A stretch of DNA of 64,000 nucleotides from Ochrobactrum sp. RH2CCR150 (lineage in GTDB: Bacteria; Pseudomonadota; Alphaproteobacteria; Rhizobiales; Rhizobiaceae). Each line of letters starts with the position of its first letter. The stretch's first letter is position 1. The position numbers were made by a program, and so were the translations under genes. Under the pieces are notes generated by a model. It made no database searches and was not told the origin of the DNA. It worked only from the letters and a program-made list of their open reading frames with translations. Below are positions 55,312-64,000 of this stretch, one piece after another. Location of the stretch: the NCBI GenBank assembly GCA_014138095.1, contig JACGXE010000005.1, positions 350,582 to 414,581 of the forward strand, in the 5' to 3' direction.

Positions 55312-56375
55312 CGTGCGCGCGTCCTTGGATCGAGAAGCCGATAGAGAAGATCGGACACGAGGTTGAGCGCGATAAAGACCGACCCGATAACGATGGTGCC
55401 ACCGAGAACGGCGTTCATATCAGCGTTTTGTAGTGAATTCGTGATGTAGAGTCCAAGACCGGGCCACGAGAAGATGGTTTCGGTCAGAACCGAGCCTTCC
55501 AGAAGTCCGGCATAGGAAAGGGCAATCACGGTTACGAGTGGGACGGCGGCGTTGCGCAGCGCGTGACCCCAGATAATGCGGGTTTCCGAAATGCCTTTGG
55601 CGCGCGCCGCGACGATATATTCCTGATCAAGCTCGTTGAGCATGAAGGAACGCGTCATGCGGCTGATATAGGCCAGCGAGAAATATCCAAGCAGTGCCGA
55701 TGGCAGGATAAGGTGGGAAACAATATCCTTGAGCGCTGGCCAGTCACGCTGGAGGATCGCGTCGATCAGGTAGAACCCGGTGATCGGGGTAAACGTATAT
55801 TCGAATGTGATGTCGATGCGACCAGGACCAGAGGTCCAGCCGAGACGGGCGTAGAAGACCAACAGCGCCAACATGCCGAGCCAGAAGATCGGAACAGAAT
55901 AGCCGACAAGGCCGACCACGCGTACGATCTGGTCGATGATGCTGCCACGTTTAACGGCTGCAAGTACGCCGAGCGGAATACCGAACAGAGCCCCGATGAT
56001 CGTGCCGATGGTTGCCAGTTCCATTGTGGCCGGAAAAACGCGGCGGATATCGGTCATGACCGGATTGGTGGTGAGAACAGATGTTCCAAAGTCGCCGTGC
56101 AACACGCCTTTCACGTAAAGATAGAACTGCTGGTAATAGGGCAGATTGAAACCCATCTCTTCGCGCACACGGGCGACGACATGCGCGGGAGCGCGGTCAC
56201 CGACGATGGCCAGCACAGGGTCAATCGGCACGACACGGCCGATAAAGAATGTTACGGCCAGAAGGCCCAGATAGGTTGTGACGACGATAACCAGAAAACT
56301 GGCTATCGACGCGGCAAGGGCCGTTGAACGCCGCGGCGCTCGCCTTACCTTTTTGGTGGTTCCAGTGTTACTCAA
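55308..56375 (-). CDS. dppB: Dipeptide ABC transporter permease (DppB type)
   Basis: Inner-membrane permease of 355 residues with six membrane segments. DppB features: LGLLAVTFFIGRVVPIDPV near residue 38, GDFGTSVLTTNPVMTDI near residues 113-130, the EAA-like loop with AARAKGISETRIIWGHALRN near residues 255-275, and LLEGSVLTETIFSWPGLG after it. The start seems to be TTG at 56375 after a Lys/Arg-rich N-terminus; no ATG lies nearby. The 168-base gap before it holds a hairpin, separating it from the binding protein gene. Confidence 0.9.
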   Translation of the reverse strand: MSNTGTTKKVRRAPRRSTALAASIASFLVIVVTTYLGLLAVTFFIGRVVPIDPVLAIVGDRAPAHVVARVREEMGFNLPYYQQFYLYVKGVLHGDFGTSVLTTNPVMTDIRRVFPATMELATIGTIIGALFGIPLGVLAAVKRGSIIDQIVRVVGLVGYSVPIFWLGMLALLVFYARLGWTSGPGRIDITFEYTFTPITGFYLIDAILQRDWPALKDIVSHLILPSALLGYFSLAYISRMTRSFMLNELDQEYIVAARAKGISETRIIWGHALRNAAVPLVTVIALSYAGLLEGSVLTETIFSWPGLGLYITNSLQNADMNAVLGGTIVIGSVFIALNLVSDLLYRLLDPRTRAR

Positions 56376-56454
56376 TGTTTTGACCGCTTCCGATAATGAG
56401 GCGTTCAGAACAGTTTCGATCTGAAGCCTCAGTCATCTTTGCTTGAAAAGCTCT

Positions 56455-56490
56455 GGAGCGGCTTTCCTTTTTGATTCAGAAAACCGCTCC
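56455..56490 (-). repeat. Intercistronic hairpin with GGAGCGG arms
   Basis: Stem of about 12 bp (GGAGCGGCTTTC against GAAAACCGCTCC, with one G-U-type mismatch) between the peptide-binding protein gene and dppB. Its arms share GAGCGG...CCGCTC with the palindrome at 59589-59629, suggesting members of a dispersed intergenic repeat. In this position it could lower read-through or protect the binding protein mRNA. Confidence 0.5.
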
Positions 56491-56543
56491 ATCTCCTTGT
56501 TTTAAAGCCGCTTAGGCACATTCATGCGCCAAGGCGTAGCTGA

Positions 56544-58175
56544 CTATTCCTTGGTGATCGGAGCAAGGAAATTGGAGTCGAATGTCGGGCCGAGCTTATA
56601 ACCCTTCACATTTCCGCCGATACCGGCAACTTCAACTTGCTGGAACAGCATGACGAAGGGGCTCTGGTCGAGCGCTTCCTGCTGGAGCTTCTTGTACTGT
56701 TCAGCACGCTTGTCGTTGTCGCGCTCAAGAAGGGCGGCCTGCGTCTGCTTGGTCAGTTCAGGAATGTCCCAGGCGTTGCGCCAAGCAAGCGTCTTGGTGG
56801 ACGCATCGTCGGCGTTGTTCGGATTGCTGGTGAAGGCTTCCGCGTTGGAATTCGGATCCCAATAGTCCATGCCCCACTGGCCGATATACATGTCGTGGTT
56901 ACGCGCACGATACTTGGTCAGTGTCTGCTTGCCGTCGCCGGGGATGATCTCGATCTTCACACCAGCCTGTGCGGCTGTCTGCTGGAAGGATTCCGCAATG
57001 CCGGTGACTGGCTGGCCATTACGGACGTCGAATGTGACCGAGAGGCCGTCCTTCAGGCCTGCCTTGGCGAGGAGTTCCTTCGCCTTCGCAACGTCGAGCT
57101 TGTACGGCGCGGCATCGAGAGAACCAAGAACGCCCTTGGCCTGATAGGTCTGACGGATTTCGCCGATGCCCTTGATGAGGGTCGAGCCGATTGCGTCGTA
57201 ATCGACCAGATACTTGAACGCTTCACGAACTTCCGGCTTGGCCAGATTCGCGTTCTTCTGGTTAAGGCTGATGTAATAGACCGTGCCCTTGGGCGCGCTG
57301 GCTGTGGTCAGCTTATCATTCTTCTGAACGGCTTCGTAGTCACCCGGTTCCAGATTACGCGCAACGTCGACGTCGCCGGATTCAAGCATCAGGCGCTGCG
57401 TAGCGCTTTCCTTGACGTGACGATAGAAGACGCGCTTGAGCTTGGCCTTTTCGCCGTAATAATTGTCGTTACGTTCCAAAATGACGACTTCATTGGCGCG
57501 CCATTCGCGAATTGCGAACGGGCCGGAACCTGCCGACTTGGTCTTCAGCCATGCATTGGCATAGTCGGTTTCGTATTTGTAATCGTCGGTTGGCGTGACC
57601 TTTACGGCATGCTCTTCGAGAAGCTTCTTGTCGACGATCGCAGCGACCGTAGCGGTCAGGCAGTTCAGCACGAAGCTTGGTGCGTATGGCTTGTCGACAG
57701 TGAAGACGAAAGTGTTGTCGTCTACCGCTTTCGCCTTTTCGTTGACGTTGTCCTTGGTCAGGCCAAACTGGGTCAGAATGAAAGCCGGGCTCTTGTCGAG
57801 GCGCACAGCGCGCTCAAACGAGTAGGCGACGTCAGCCGAGCTGATCGGGTTGCCCGAAGCGAACTTGATGTCCTTCTTCAGCTTGAACGTATAGGTGAGG
57901 CCGTCGTCTGAAACGGTCCAGCTTTCCGCCACACCGGGCACGACTTTCGACGTGTCATTGATGTCGAGGCGAACGAGCATGTCGTAGGCGTTACCGATGA
58001 ATTCAGCGGGGCTGAGTTCGAAGGATTCTGCCGGGTCGAGCGTGATGGTGTCATCAATTGCCCATGCCTGAACCAGCGTATCAGCTGGTGTGGCCGACAA
58101 GGCCGGATTTGCGGCCAGCACGGCGGCAAGTGCTGCGCCGGCGGCCAAAATACGAAAACGTCCAAAATGCATCAT
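56544..58175 (-). CDS. dppA: Dipeptide ABC transporter substrate-binding protein (family 5)
   Basis: Periplasmic peptide-binding protein of 543 residues. It has a signal peptide (residues about 1-27, AAGAALAAVLAANPALSA) and an SBP_bac_5 fold: AESFELSPAEFIGNAYDMLVR near residue 42, VAESWTVSDDGLTYTFKLKKDIKFASG near residues 73-99 (typical of the family), and GSGPFAIREWRANEVVILERN near residue 198. The ATG at 58175 follows AGGAAGG; a longer frame to 58283 would run into the dipeptidase gene. Ligand specificity (dipeptide versus other) is inferred from the neighbouring dipeptidase. Confidence 0.92.
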   Translation of the reverse strand: MMHFGRFRILAAGAALAAVLAANPALSATPADTLVQAWAIDDTITLDPAESFELSPAEFIGNAYDMLVRLDINDTSKVVPGVAESWTVSDDGLTYTFKLKKDIKFASGNPISSADVAYSFERAVRLDKSPAFILTQFGLTKDNVNEKAKAVDDNTFVFTVDKPYAPSFVLNCLTATVAAIVDKKLLEEHAVKVTPTDDYKYETDYANAWLKTKSAGSGPFAIREWRANEVVILERNDNYYGEKAKLKRVFYRHVKESATQRLMLESGDVDVARNLEPGDYEAVQKNDKLTTASAPKGTVYYISLNQKNANLAKPEVREAFKYLVDYDAIGSTLIKGIGEIRQTYQAKGVLGSLDAAPYKLDVAKAKELLAKAGLKDGLSVTFDVRNGQPVTGIAESFQQTAAQAGVKIEIIPGDGKQTLTKYRARNHDMYIGQWGMDYWDPNSNAEAFTSNPNNADDASTKTLAWRNAWDIPELTKQTQAALLERDNDKRAEQYKKLQQEALDQSPFVMLFQQVEVAGIGGNVKGYKLGPTFDSNFLAPITKE

Positions 58176-58231
58176 GTTGTGTGTTCCCTTCCTGTATTTT
58201 TGTTGGGATTTTGTTGGATTGTATTTGTATC

Positions 58232-59287
58232 TCAGGCTTCGTGCCAGGCCTGCTTCAAGACTCTGATCCAGTTGCCCCGGCAAAGCTTTGCCAGTTCCTC
58301 GTCATTGTATCCCGCCTCTCGCAAGGCCGTGACAAGGTTCTGGGTTCCGGCGGCATCGGAAATCTCTGCTGGAATGGTCGCGCCGTCATAATCGGAACCG
58401 AGCGCCACGCAGTCGATCCCCATGCGCTCAACCATGTAATCGATATGGCGCACCATATCGGACATCGGCGTGTTGGCGTCTTCCTTGCCATCGGCGCGCA
58501 ACATGGTGGTCGCGTAGTTCAAACCAGCGAGCCCCTTGCTTTCGCGAATGGCGTCCATCTGCTTGTCCGTCAGATTGCGGGCCACAGGCGTCAAGGCATG
58601 GGCATTGGAGTGGCTGGCGATCAGAGGCTGATCACTGAGTTCAGCAACATCCCAGAACCCCTTCTCAGTGATATGCGCAAGATCAATGAGGATGCCCTTG
58701 CGGTTGCACGCCTTGACGAGGCGCTTGCCCGCTTCCGTCAGACCTGGGCCGGTATCGGGGCTCATCGGGTAAGAGAAGGGCACGCCGTGACCGAAAATAT
58801 TATTGCGGCTCCAGACGGGGCCAAGTGATCGCAGGCCAAGGCCGTAGAAGACATCGAGCGCTGCGAAATCAGCGTCTATTGCTTCGCAACCTTCCATGTG
58901 GAGGACGGCGGCAAAGGTGTCGCTATTCAGCGTTTCGTCGAGCTCGCGGCCATTGCGGCACAGTTTCCAAGCGCCAGCCTCCTCAAGGCGGAGCGCGATG
59001 GCTGCGATTTCCACTGCAATGTCGAGGGAAGGGGTGCGCTGAAGCGGTGGCGAAAGCGGCGTGTCGTAGTGGCCATTGGCGTCCGGCTTGCCAAGCTCGA
59101 TATGGTGGCCGGACGGCACATAAATGGCGCAAATGCCGCCGGCGAGAGCGCCTTTGCGGGAGCGCGGCGCATCAATATGGCCGGTTTGCGTTCCGTCGAT
59201 GAATTCCCGGATGGGATCGTCGCCGTTTCTGGAATTCTCCCAGAGCCTCAGAAGGACATCATTATGCCCATCGAAAACGCGCTGCAT
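58232..59287 (-). CDS. Membrane-type (renal) dipeptidase
   Basis: Zn-dependent dipeptidase of the M19 family, 351 residues, splitting dipeptides, including in some members those with a C-terminal D-amino acid. Metal ligands visible are FDGHNDVLLRLWEN near residues 4-17 (HxD), Glu in HMEGCEAIDADF near residue 120, His in LIDLAHITEKGFWDV near residue 205, and IASHSNAHAL near residue 226. There is no signal peptide, so it acts in the cytosol. The ATG at 59287 has AGGA upstream. It lies 56 bases before the binding protein gene, so transport and hydrolysis are coupled. Confidence 0.93.
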   Translation of the reverse strand: MQRVFDGHNDVLLRLWENSRNGDDPIREFIDGTQTGHIDAPRSRKGALAGGICAIYVPSGHHIELGKPDANGHYDTPLSPPLQRTPSLDIAVEIAAIALRLEEAGAWKLCRNGRELDETLNSDTFAAVLHMEGCEAIDADFAALDVFYGLGLRSLGPVWSRNNIFGHGVPFSYPMSPDTGPGLTEAGKRLVKACNRKGILIDLAHITEKGFWDVAELSDQPLIASHSNAHALTPVARNLTDKQMDAIRESKGLAGLNYATTMLRADGKEDANTPMSDMVRHIDYMVERMGIDCVALGSDYDGATIPAEISDAAGTQNLVTALREAGYNDEELAKLCRGNWIRVLKQAWHEA

Positions 59288-59588
59288 GCTTTCTTCCTGG
59301 CTGAGTGACAAAGCTTTGCTTTAGCACTCTATAAAATAAACTCATGTGACGGGAAGAATTTGTATCGGCATTATTGCATAAAATTTAAACACAATTGCCG
59401 CGCGCCTAATCCCCAATCGTACTTCCCTATAAGATAGGAGACGTAGTGGGAGTCAATAGACGAGGGTGTGCTCAGACCTATCTGAAAGCAAAGAAACTGG
59501 TGCAAAAAGAAAGGGCTACGGTTGAACCGCAGCCCTTGTGCAAAATTGGAATTGCCTTATGCAAAAACGGTATAAGGCCCGTTACGCT
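59288..59588. other. Intergenic region upstream of the dipeptidase operon
   Basis: No convincing gene. The AT-rich part at about 59320-59400 is likely to hold the promoter of the dipeptidase-dpp operon on the minus strand. An open frame crossing into the following palindromic repeat is not credible as a protein. Confidence 0.5.
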
Positions 59589-59738
59589 TAGAGCGGTTCC
59601 GGTTAAAACGGAATCTTGGAACCGCTCTATCTATATGCTTTACGCATTATCCGACGCATCGAAGCGGGATCAGAAATCAGTCCGGTGAACTGATTTCCCC
59701 GCGTAGGCGCTGCGCAGTTTTGCTGGAAATGCTCTAGA
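59589..59738. repeat. Composite palindromic intergenic repeat
   Basis: Two palindromes in tandem: a perfect 12-bp-arm one at 59589-59629 (AGAGCGGTTCC ... GGAACCGCTCT) and a second at 59673-59697 (GAAATCAGT ccggtga ACTGATTTC) framed by GCGGG and CCCGC. The element ends in ATGCTCTAGA over the stop of the outer membrane protein gene. Its form resembles the dispersed palindromic repeats reported in Brucella (Bru-RS type), but identity to a named family is not established. It may also act as terminator for the porin-like gene. Confidence 0.65.
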
Positions 59739-60372
59739 AACGGTAGTTCAGACCGGCCTTGATGGCATGGTTCTTGAGGTTGTTGCGCTGCGAAACGCCG
59801 TTGACTTCCGACTTCACGTCGCCAAAGCGCTGGAAGTCATATTCAGCCTTTACGGACAGCGGGCCGGTCAGGGCCTGCTCAACACCAGCGCCAACCAGCG
59901 CGCCGCCTTCCCAACCCGGGCCCGACGTCGTGTTGTCCTTCGCCTTGAAGCGGGTCACACCGTAACCGGCGGTGCCGTAAACGAGGGTCTTGTCGAAAGC
60001 GTAACCGGCCTTGATCTTGGCATTGGTATTCCAGGACTGCTGGAGGCTGCCGCCATGACCGATACGATGTTCGGCTTCTGCGAAATTGGCTTCAACTTCA
60101 CCACCGACAACGAAATTGCCGCTCTGGATGTTCTTACCAGCTACAACGCCACCGAGCACGCCAGCGCGGTTCGTGAACGGGCCCGGGATCTTCGACGAAG
60201 ATGCACCGACCTGTGCGCCGACATAATTGCCGGACCAGTCGTGCGGGCCTGCGGCAACCGGTTCGTTGTAGGAATAGTCGTTCGAGCCCATCATATCGGC
60301 AGCGAATGCCGGGGCTGCGATGGCGAAGATGCCGGCGCTGAGCGCCACTGCGGTAAAGGTACGCTTCAACAT
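59734..60372 (-). CDS. Outer membrane beta-barrel protein (Omp25/Omp31-like)
   Basis: A 212-residue outer membrane protein with a signal peptide (residues about 1-24, AGIFAIAAPAFAADMM) and an eight-stranded-barrel pattern. DWSGNYVGAQVGASSS starts the barrel, then GNFVVGGEVEANFAEAE, AKIKAGYAFDKTLVYGTAGYGVTRF, and the C-terminal strand HAIKAGLNYRF ending in Phe as outer membrane proteins do. It is related to the Omp25/Omp31 group of Brucella-type bacteria, but not Omp25 itself. The ATG at 60372 is used because a frame open to 60528 precedes the signal peptide. Single gene. Confidence 0.87.
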   Translation of the reverse strand: MLKRTFTAVALSAGIFAIAAPAFAADMMGSNDYSYNEPVAAGPHDWSGNYVGAQVGASSSKIPGPFTNRAGVLGGVVAGKNIQSGNFVVGGEVEANFAEAEHRIGHGGSLQQSWNTNAKIKAGYAFDKTLVYGTAGYGVTRFKAKDNTTSGPGWEGGALVGAGVEQALTGPLSVKAEYDFQRFGDVKSEVNGVSQRNNLKNHAIKAGLNYRF

Positions 60373-60602
60373 TTTGTACTCCGTTTTTCCATCCGGAACG
60401 CTGATGGAAAATATGCAAGATCTGTTCGACAAAAGACGGCGACTGCCGCCCTCGGTTGGTTCCCGTGTGACGGTGGTCTTTTGTTGGGTGATTGTGACTA
60501 AATTTAAGAAAATTCGAGCGAATTCCACCCCTCACACAGCCATTCTTCGCGCTATGCTTAACAAGTGGTAACCATCAGCGGCTGGCCCGTTTCAGGCGAG
60601 CG

Positions 60603-61355
60603 CTACATCAGGTTCAGTCTGCGGAAGCTGATGCATTTTTGTTTGCCGACGATGATGTGGTCATGCACGATGATTTTCAAAGGCTTGGCCGCCGCTATCA
60701 GCGCGTGCGTCATGTCGATATCGGGTCGCGACGGCGACGGATCGCCCGAAGGGTGATTGTGCACGAGAATGATTCCCGTCGCAGCAAGCTCCAGCGCGCG
60801 GTGAAACACCTCTCTTATATAGACGGGCGTATGGTCGACCGTGCCTTTTTGCTGGACCTCGTCGGCAATGAGTCGGTTCTTCTTGTCCAGAAACAGAATG
60901 CGGAACTGCTCGCGCGTCTCATGGGCCATGGCCGCCATGCAATAGTCCATCACCTTTTCCCAGATGCTGAAAACTTCGCGCTTCATGACCTTGCTGCGTG
61001 CACTGCGTTTGTGAACGGCTTCGATGATCTTCAGGTCACGTGCCACGGAGGGGCCTGCGCCGGGCACTTCGGCGATGAGTGTTTCGGAGGCGCCCAGCAC
61101 TTCGGCAAGCGTGCCAAAGCGGGTCAGCAGCGCTTTTGCGATGGGTTTGGTATCTGCACGCGGGATAACGCGAAAGAGCAGCAGCTCAAGCAGCTCATAA
61201 TCGGCCAGCGCATCGGGCGCCGTCTGGAAGCGCTGCTTCAGACGATCCCGGTGGCCGACATGGTGCGGCTGTTTCGCGATTTTCGGCGTCAGCTGAAGCG
61301 TGTCGCTGAAACCGGGGATGTCGTAGCTCCCCGGCTTGTCTTTCTTCTTTGTCAT
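60603..61355 (-). CDS. radC: RadC/JAB-domain protein
   Basis: A 250-residue protein of the RadC family. The N-terminal helix-hairpin-helix part ([27 protein letters not shown], residues about 52-78, and [16 protein letters not shown]) would bind DNA. The C-terminal JAB/MPN domain carries the metal motif EVFHRAL ... [14 protein letters not shown] near residues 180-215. The historic link with DNA repair is doubtful, and the biochemical role is unknown. It is last in the run sfsA-map-radC. Confidence 0.93.
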   Translation of the reverse strand: MTKKKDKPGSYDIPGFSDTLQLTPKIAKQPHHVGHRDRLKQRFQTAPDALADYELLELLLFRVIPRADTKPIAKALLTRFGTLAEVLGASETLIAEVPGAGPSVARDLKIIEAVHKRSARSKVMKREVFSIWEKVMDYCMAAMAHETREQFRILFLDKKNRLIADEVQQKGTVDHTPVYIREVFHRALELAATGIILVHNHPSGDPSPSRPDIDMTHALIAAAKPLKIIVHDHIIVGKQKCISFRRLNLM

Positions 61356-61400
61356 TCTGTTTAAACCCCCGCAAAAACAGATGAGACTATATTTCCGGTT

Positions 61401-62228
61401 TTACCGCATTGATGCCGGACCAAAAACATTGGCCGGCGACAATGTGAATATTTCGCAGCCGTCTTTGGTTACGCCGACCGTATGTTCGTACTGGGCGGTC
61501 AAGGAGCGATCGCGCGTCACGGCAGTCCAGCCATCGGCGAGCACTTTCACATGCGGCTTGCCGAGATTGATCATCGGCTCGATCGTGAAGATCATGCCTT
61601 CCTTGATTTCCACGCCTTCGTTTGGCGTGCCGTAATGGAGAATATTCGGCGCATCATGGAAAAGCTGGCCGACGCCATGACCGCAGAAATCGCGCACCAC
61701 GGAGCAGCGCTCAGCTTCGGCGAAGGTCTGGATTGCTGCGCCGATAGCGCCCGTCTTCACGCCCGGCTTGACGACGGCAATACCGCGTAGCAGGCTTTCA
61801 TAGGTCACTTCCAGCAGGCGTTCGGCTGCGCGCTTGATCTCGCCCACGGCATACATGCGGCTGGAATCACCGTGCCAACCGTCGAGCAGATAAGTCACGT
61901 CGATATTGACGATATCGCCTTCGCGTAGTGGCTTGTCGTTCGGGATGCCGTGGCAGACGACATGGTTGATTGATGTGCAGGTCGACTTGGTATAGCCGCG
62001 ATAGTTGAGCGTTGCCGGAAAGGCGCCATGGTCCATACCGAATTCGAAAACGAAGCGGTCGATTTCATTGGTGGTCACGCCGGGCTTCACGATGTCGTTC
62101 AGCGCGTCCAGACAGCGCGCGGTCAGATTGCAGACCTTGCGCATCGCCTCGAAGGCATCCGGGCCATAGAGCCTGATCTGGCCGGTATATTTCATGGGGG
62201 CGCTTGTCGCTTCGATATAAGTAACCAT
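61401..62228 (-). CDS. map: Methionine aminopeptidase type I
   Basis: Cytosolic metalloprotease that removes the initiator methionine from nascent proteins. The 275-residue protein has the pita-bread fold with the metal ligands expected: VNIDVTYLLDGWHGDSSRM near residues 107-125 (two Asp), CGHGVGQLFHDAPNI near residues 183-197 (His), MIFTIEPMINLG near residue 217 (Glu), and QYEHTVGVTKDGCEIFT near residue 248 (Glu). The ATG at 62228 is used rather than a GTG three bases before. It is in line with sfsA upstream (18 bases). Confidence 0.96.
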   Translation of the reverse strand: MVTYIEATSAPMKYTGQIRLYGPDAFEAMRKVCNLTARCLDALNDIVKPGVTTNEIDRFVFEFGMDHGAFPATLNYRGYTKSTCTSINHVVCHGIPNDKPLREGDIVNIDVTYLLDGWHGDSSRMYAVGEIKRAAERLLEVTYESLLRGIAVVKPGVKTGAIGAAIQTFAEAERCSVVRDFCGHGVGQLFHDAPNILHYGTPNEGVEIKEGMIFTIEPMINLGKPHVKVLADGWTAVTRDRSLTAQYEHTVGVTKDGCEIFTLSPANVFGPASMR

Positions 62229-62246
62229 CACTCGATCCGTCTTTGT

Positions 62247-62945
62247 CTATTCAATTGGCACCAGCTCGGTGGCGACAATGCTTTTATCCGTTATGTGGCA
62301 TCGAACGGCCCATGCCTCAACCCCGGATGCAACGGCGCGCTCAAAAGCGCGTGCATAGACAGGGTCGAGATCGCCGGAAATGCTGAATTTGCTGCAATCA
62401 CTTCGCTGGATAATAAACAACATCACACCACGATGACCAGCGGCAACACTGTCGGTCAGTTCATTGAGATGTTTTGTCCCGCGCGCGGTCACCGTATCGG
62501 GAAATTCCGCGAGGCCGGGTGTGCGGATGAAGTGCACATTTTTCACTTCCACATAGGCGCGGGGCAGGGCGCCTTCATCGAGCAGAATGTCAACGCGGGA
62601 ATTTTGCCCGTATTTCTGTTCGCGCTTGAGACTGGCATAGCCGCTGAGGCTGGGAATGAGGCCAGCGAGGATAGCTTCCTCGGCAATCTTGTTTGGCAGG
62701 CCGGTATTGACGCCGACCAGCGTGCCGTCAGCCTCGACGATCTGCAATGTATGGGCATATTTACGGTGCGGTGCATCAGAAACGCTAAGCCATGCGCGGG
62801 AGCCGGGCGTCGTCAGGCCCAGCATGGAGCCGGTATTGGGCACGGCCGCCGTAATGAAGCGGCCATCGTCAAGCGTTACGTCTGCGAGAAATCTCTTGTA
62901 GCGGCGTTCGAGCCTGCCGGAGACGAGGGGTGTTTGGAATAACAT
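62247..62945 (-). CDS. sfsA: SfsA family DNA/RNA nuclease-like protein
   Basis: A 232-residue protein of the SfsA family, named from E. coli sugar fermentation stimulation, with an N-terminal OB-like part ([34 protein letters not shown]) and a C-terminal nuclease-like part ([24 protein letters not shown] with Asp, Glu and Lys of a PD-(D/E)xK-like core). The biochemical function is not settled. The order sfsA-map-radC is common in this group of bacteria. Confidence 0.94.
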   Translation of the reverse strand: MLFQTPLVSGRLERRYKRFLADVTLDDGRFITAAVPNTGSMLGLTTPGSRAWLSVSDAPHRKYAHTLQIVEADGTLVGVNTGLPNKIAEEAILAGLIPSLSGYASLKREQKYGQNSRVDILLDEGALPRAYVEVKNVHFIRTPGLAEFPDTVTARGTKHLNELTDSVAAGHRGVMLFIIQRSDCSKFSISGDLDPVYARAFERAVASGVEAWAVRCHITDKSIVATELVPIE

Positions 62946-63040
62946 AAAGCTTCTGAACAGTTTGGACGGAATGGCGAGATGTTTGTCCGCCTAAAGCCGC
63001 AAAAAGTCAAAAGCGATATCGGGTGGTCATGATGCGGGTT

Positions 63041-63157
63041 CTAGAAAAGCGCCTTGATGACGTCTGCCCAGCTCAAATCCGCACCAAGCGCCATCGCTGC
63101 GGCGACAAAGCCTGCACCGAGAAAGGTGAGAGTGGTTCTGGTTTCGCTGGTCATCAT
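63041..63157 (-). CDS. Very small membrane protein
   Basis: A possible 38-residue protein with a single membrane helix (LTFLGAGFVAAAMALGADL) and a charged N-terminus. The ATG at 63157 (or 63154) is preceded by GGGGAAA, which could serve as a ribosome-binding site; the longer frame to 63250 has no obvious start signal. No family was recognised. It is rated low because so short an open frame may occur by chance. Confidence 0.4.
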   Translation of the reverse strand: MMTSETRTTLTFLGAGFVAAAMALGADLSWADVIKALF

Positions 63158-63287
63158 ATCTTTCCCCATCAAATCGGTCGTTTGAAGTTGTGAGGAATGT
63201 CGCGGGGGAATGAGCCCGGAATGTGATGCGATGATGGCTATTCCGGGCATTTTGCGGGCAATTTGCAGATAAGGTAAACGACGGCGC

Positions 63288-63578
63288 TTACGCTTGTGCC
63301 TGCTCCCAGTTGAACACCAGTTCCTCGCGGAAGGCGAAGCGGACGATGTGATTCACAACCACATCCTGCAACCGGTCGAGATTTTCGGCTGAGGTCTTCA
63401 CCGTAACAGTGAGTTTTTCCGAATCGGCATCCAGAATCACCAGCCGGTCTTCACCGAGATCGATCTGGCCGTGTTCAGGCGTGAACTCGACGGCAAATTT
63501 ATGCGCCCAGTGTTTGCAGAGCTGCTGGAGGTAGCGGCTGGCGTGGGTGGTGGGAACGATGGCTGTGGCTTGCGACAT
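63288..63578 (-). CDS. DUF2218 domain protein
   Basis: A 96-residue protein consisting of one DUF2218 domain (ASRYLQQLCKHWAHKFAVEF near the N-terminus, then IDLGEDRLVILDADSEKLTVTV, and VVVNHIVRFAFREELVFNW at the end). The same domain forms the N-terminus of the siderophore-interacting protein at 51631-52731, so a role tied to iron or siderophore handling is plausible but unproven. It lies downstream of a tRNA-Glu gene on the same strand. Confidence 0.85.
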   Translation of the reverse strand: MSQATAIVPTTHASRYLQQLCKHWAHKFAVEFTPEHGQIDLGEDRLVILDADSEKLTVTVKTSAENLDRLQDVVVNHIVRFAFREELVFNWEQAQA

Positions 63579-63690
63579 GAGCAGTATTTCCCTTTGAATT
63601 GCGAAATGGGTGCAGATGCGCGTAGCAATATACCGGCAGAACGACCAGTATTGTTCTCATCAATTTTTTGGGAAAAGAAAAACCAGCAAG

Positions 63691-63765
63691 TGGTACGCCC
63701 AAGGGGAATCGAACCCCTGTCTGCGCCGTGAAAGGGCGCTGTCCTAACCGCTAGACGATGGGCGC
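63691..63765 (-). tRNA. tRNA-Glu (anticodon TTC)
   Basis: Read on the minus strand, the sequence folds as a complete cloverleaf: acceptor GCGCCCA against TGGGCGT, D arm GTCTAGCGGTTAGGAC, anticodon arm with loop CCTTTCACG (anticodon TTC), T arm AGGGGTTCGATTCCCCT and an encoded CCA end. It resembles E. coli tRNA-Glu throughout. A near-identical copy follows 232 bases away. Confidence 0.95.
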
Positions 63766-63922
63766 CTGCTGGTGTGGGGCGCTTATAGTCAGGAAAATTC
63801 AGACATGCAAGCCCCTTTTTCAGCATCTGTGAAATAAATTCAGATGGTGCAAAACGACGCGCGAAATTGCAGGCTCAAAGAGCTAACGACTTGATATGTC
63901 TGGAAAAAGAAAAACCAGCAAG

Positions 63923-63997
63923 TGGTACGCCCAAGGGGAATCGAACCCCTGTCTGCGCCGTGAAAGGGCGCTGTCCTAACCGCTAGACGATGGGCGC
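63923..63997 (-). tRNA. tRNA-Glu (anticodon TTC), second copy
   Basis: Same 75-base cloverleaf, anticodon and CCA end as the copy at 63691-63765. The downstream flank AAAAACCAGCAAG is also shared, so the unit appears duplicated in tandem. The window ends three bases beyond it. Confidence 0.95.
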
Positions 63998-64000
63998 CTG

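Noticed and set aside
56637..57911. Plus-strand open frame of 424 codons opposite the peptide-binding protein gene
   Set aside because: Antisense shadow of a clearly conserved gene; no start signal and no domain seen.
59446..59688. Small plus-strand frame between the dipeptidase and the outer membrane protein genes
   Set aside because: Half of it lies in the palindromic repeat, and it shows no start signal or protein-like pattern.

Overview
The window looks like a piece of an alphaproteobacterial chromosome from the Brucella/Ochrobactrum group (Hyphomicrobiales). The pointers are a fused SecDF, an Omp25/Omp31-type beta-barrel, DUF1127 and entericidin-like small proteins, the sfsA-map-radC order, and a large aerobic-type cobalamin locus. 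This is judged from protein resemblance and gene order only; no database search was possible.

Layout. 1-8170: the end of a sulfate ABC permease pair (cysT partial, cysW), then minus-strand genes for a small serine hydrolase, a UPF0104 membrane protein, a Kef/YbaL-type antiporter, SecDF and a small anchored protein. 8350-19000: an MscS-type channel, a small secreted protein, an FAD/GcvT-type demethylating dehydrogenase with an AraC/GlxA regulator, a DUF1127 protein divergent from a LysR regulator, an entericidin-like lipoprotein and a GT39-type glycosyltransferase. 19312-21388: a two-gene valine/isobutyrate catabolic unit.

21604-51562 is the core of the window: almost the whole corrin pathway in several blocks. 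These are cobQ; a cobalamin riboswitch followed by cbtB-cbtA-cobU-cobW-cobN-cobO-(EamA); terB-cobE; cobM facing cobK-cbiD; cobA-cobB-cobC-cbiB; and cobL divergent from cobG-cobH-cobI-(cbiG-cobJ fusion). The O2-dependent marker CobG is present, but C1 methylation is assigned to a CbiD-type enzyme and no cobF was seen here. Cobalt import (CbtAB) and chelation (CobN, CobW) genes sit under the riboswitch. Unrelated genes lie between the blocks: a PAP2 phosphatase in AT-rich DNA, a TSUP exporter, a TetR/MFS efflux pair, an orphan amino-acid-type binding protein, a flavin reductase, a secreted hydrolase and a lipoprotein.

51631-64000: a DUF2218-SIP ferric-siderophore reductase, a dipeptide ABC operon headed by a membrane-type dipeptidase, an outer-membrane beta-barrel, sfsA-map-radC, a DUF2218 protein and two near-identical tRNA-Glu genes. 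Hairpin terminators are clear after several operons. No insertion sequence, prophage or CRISPR array was seen. I found no wholly unknown system; the most interesting points are the architecture of the cobalamin locus and a few small uncharacterised genes.
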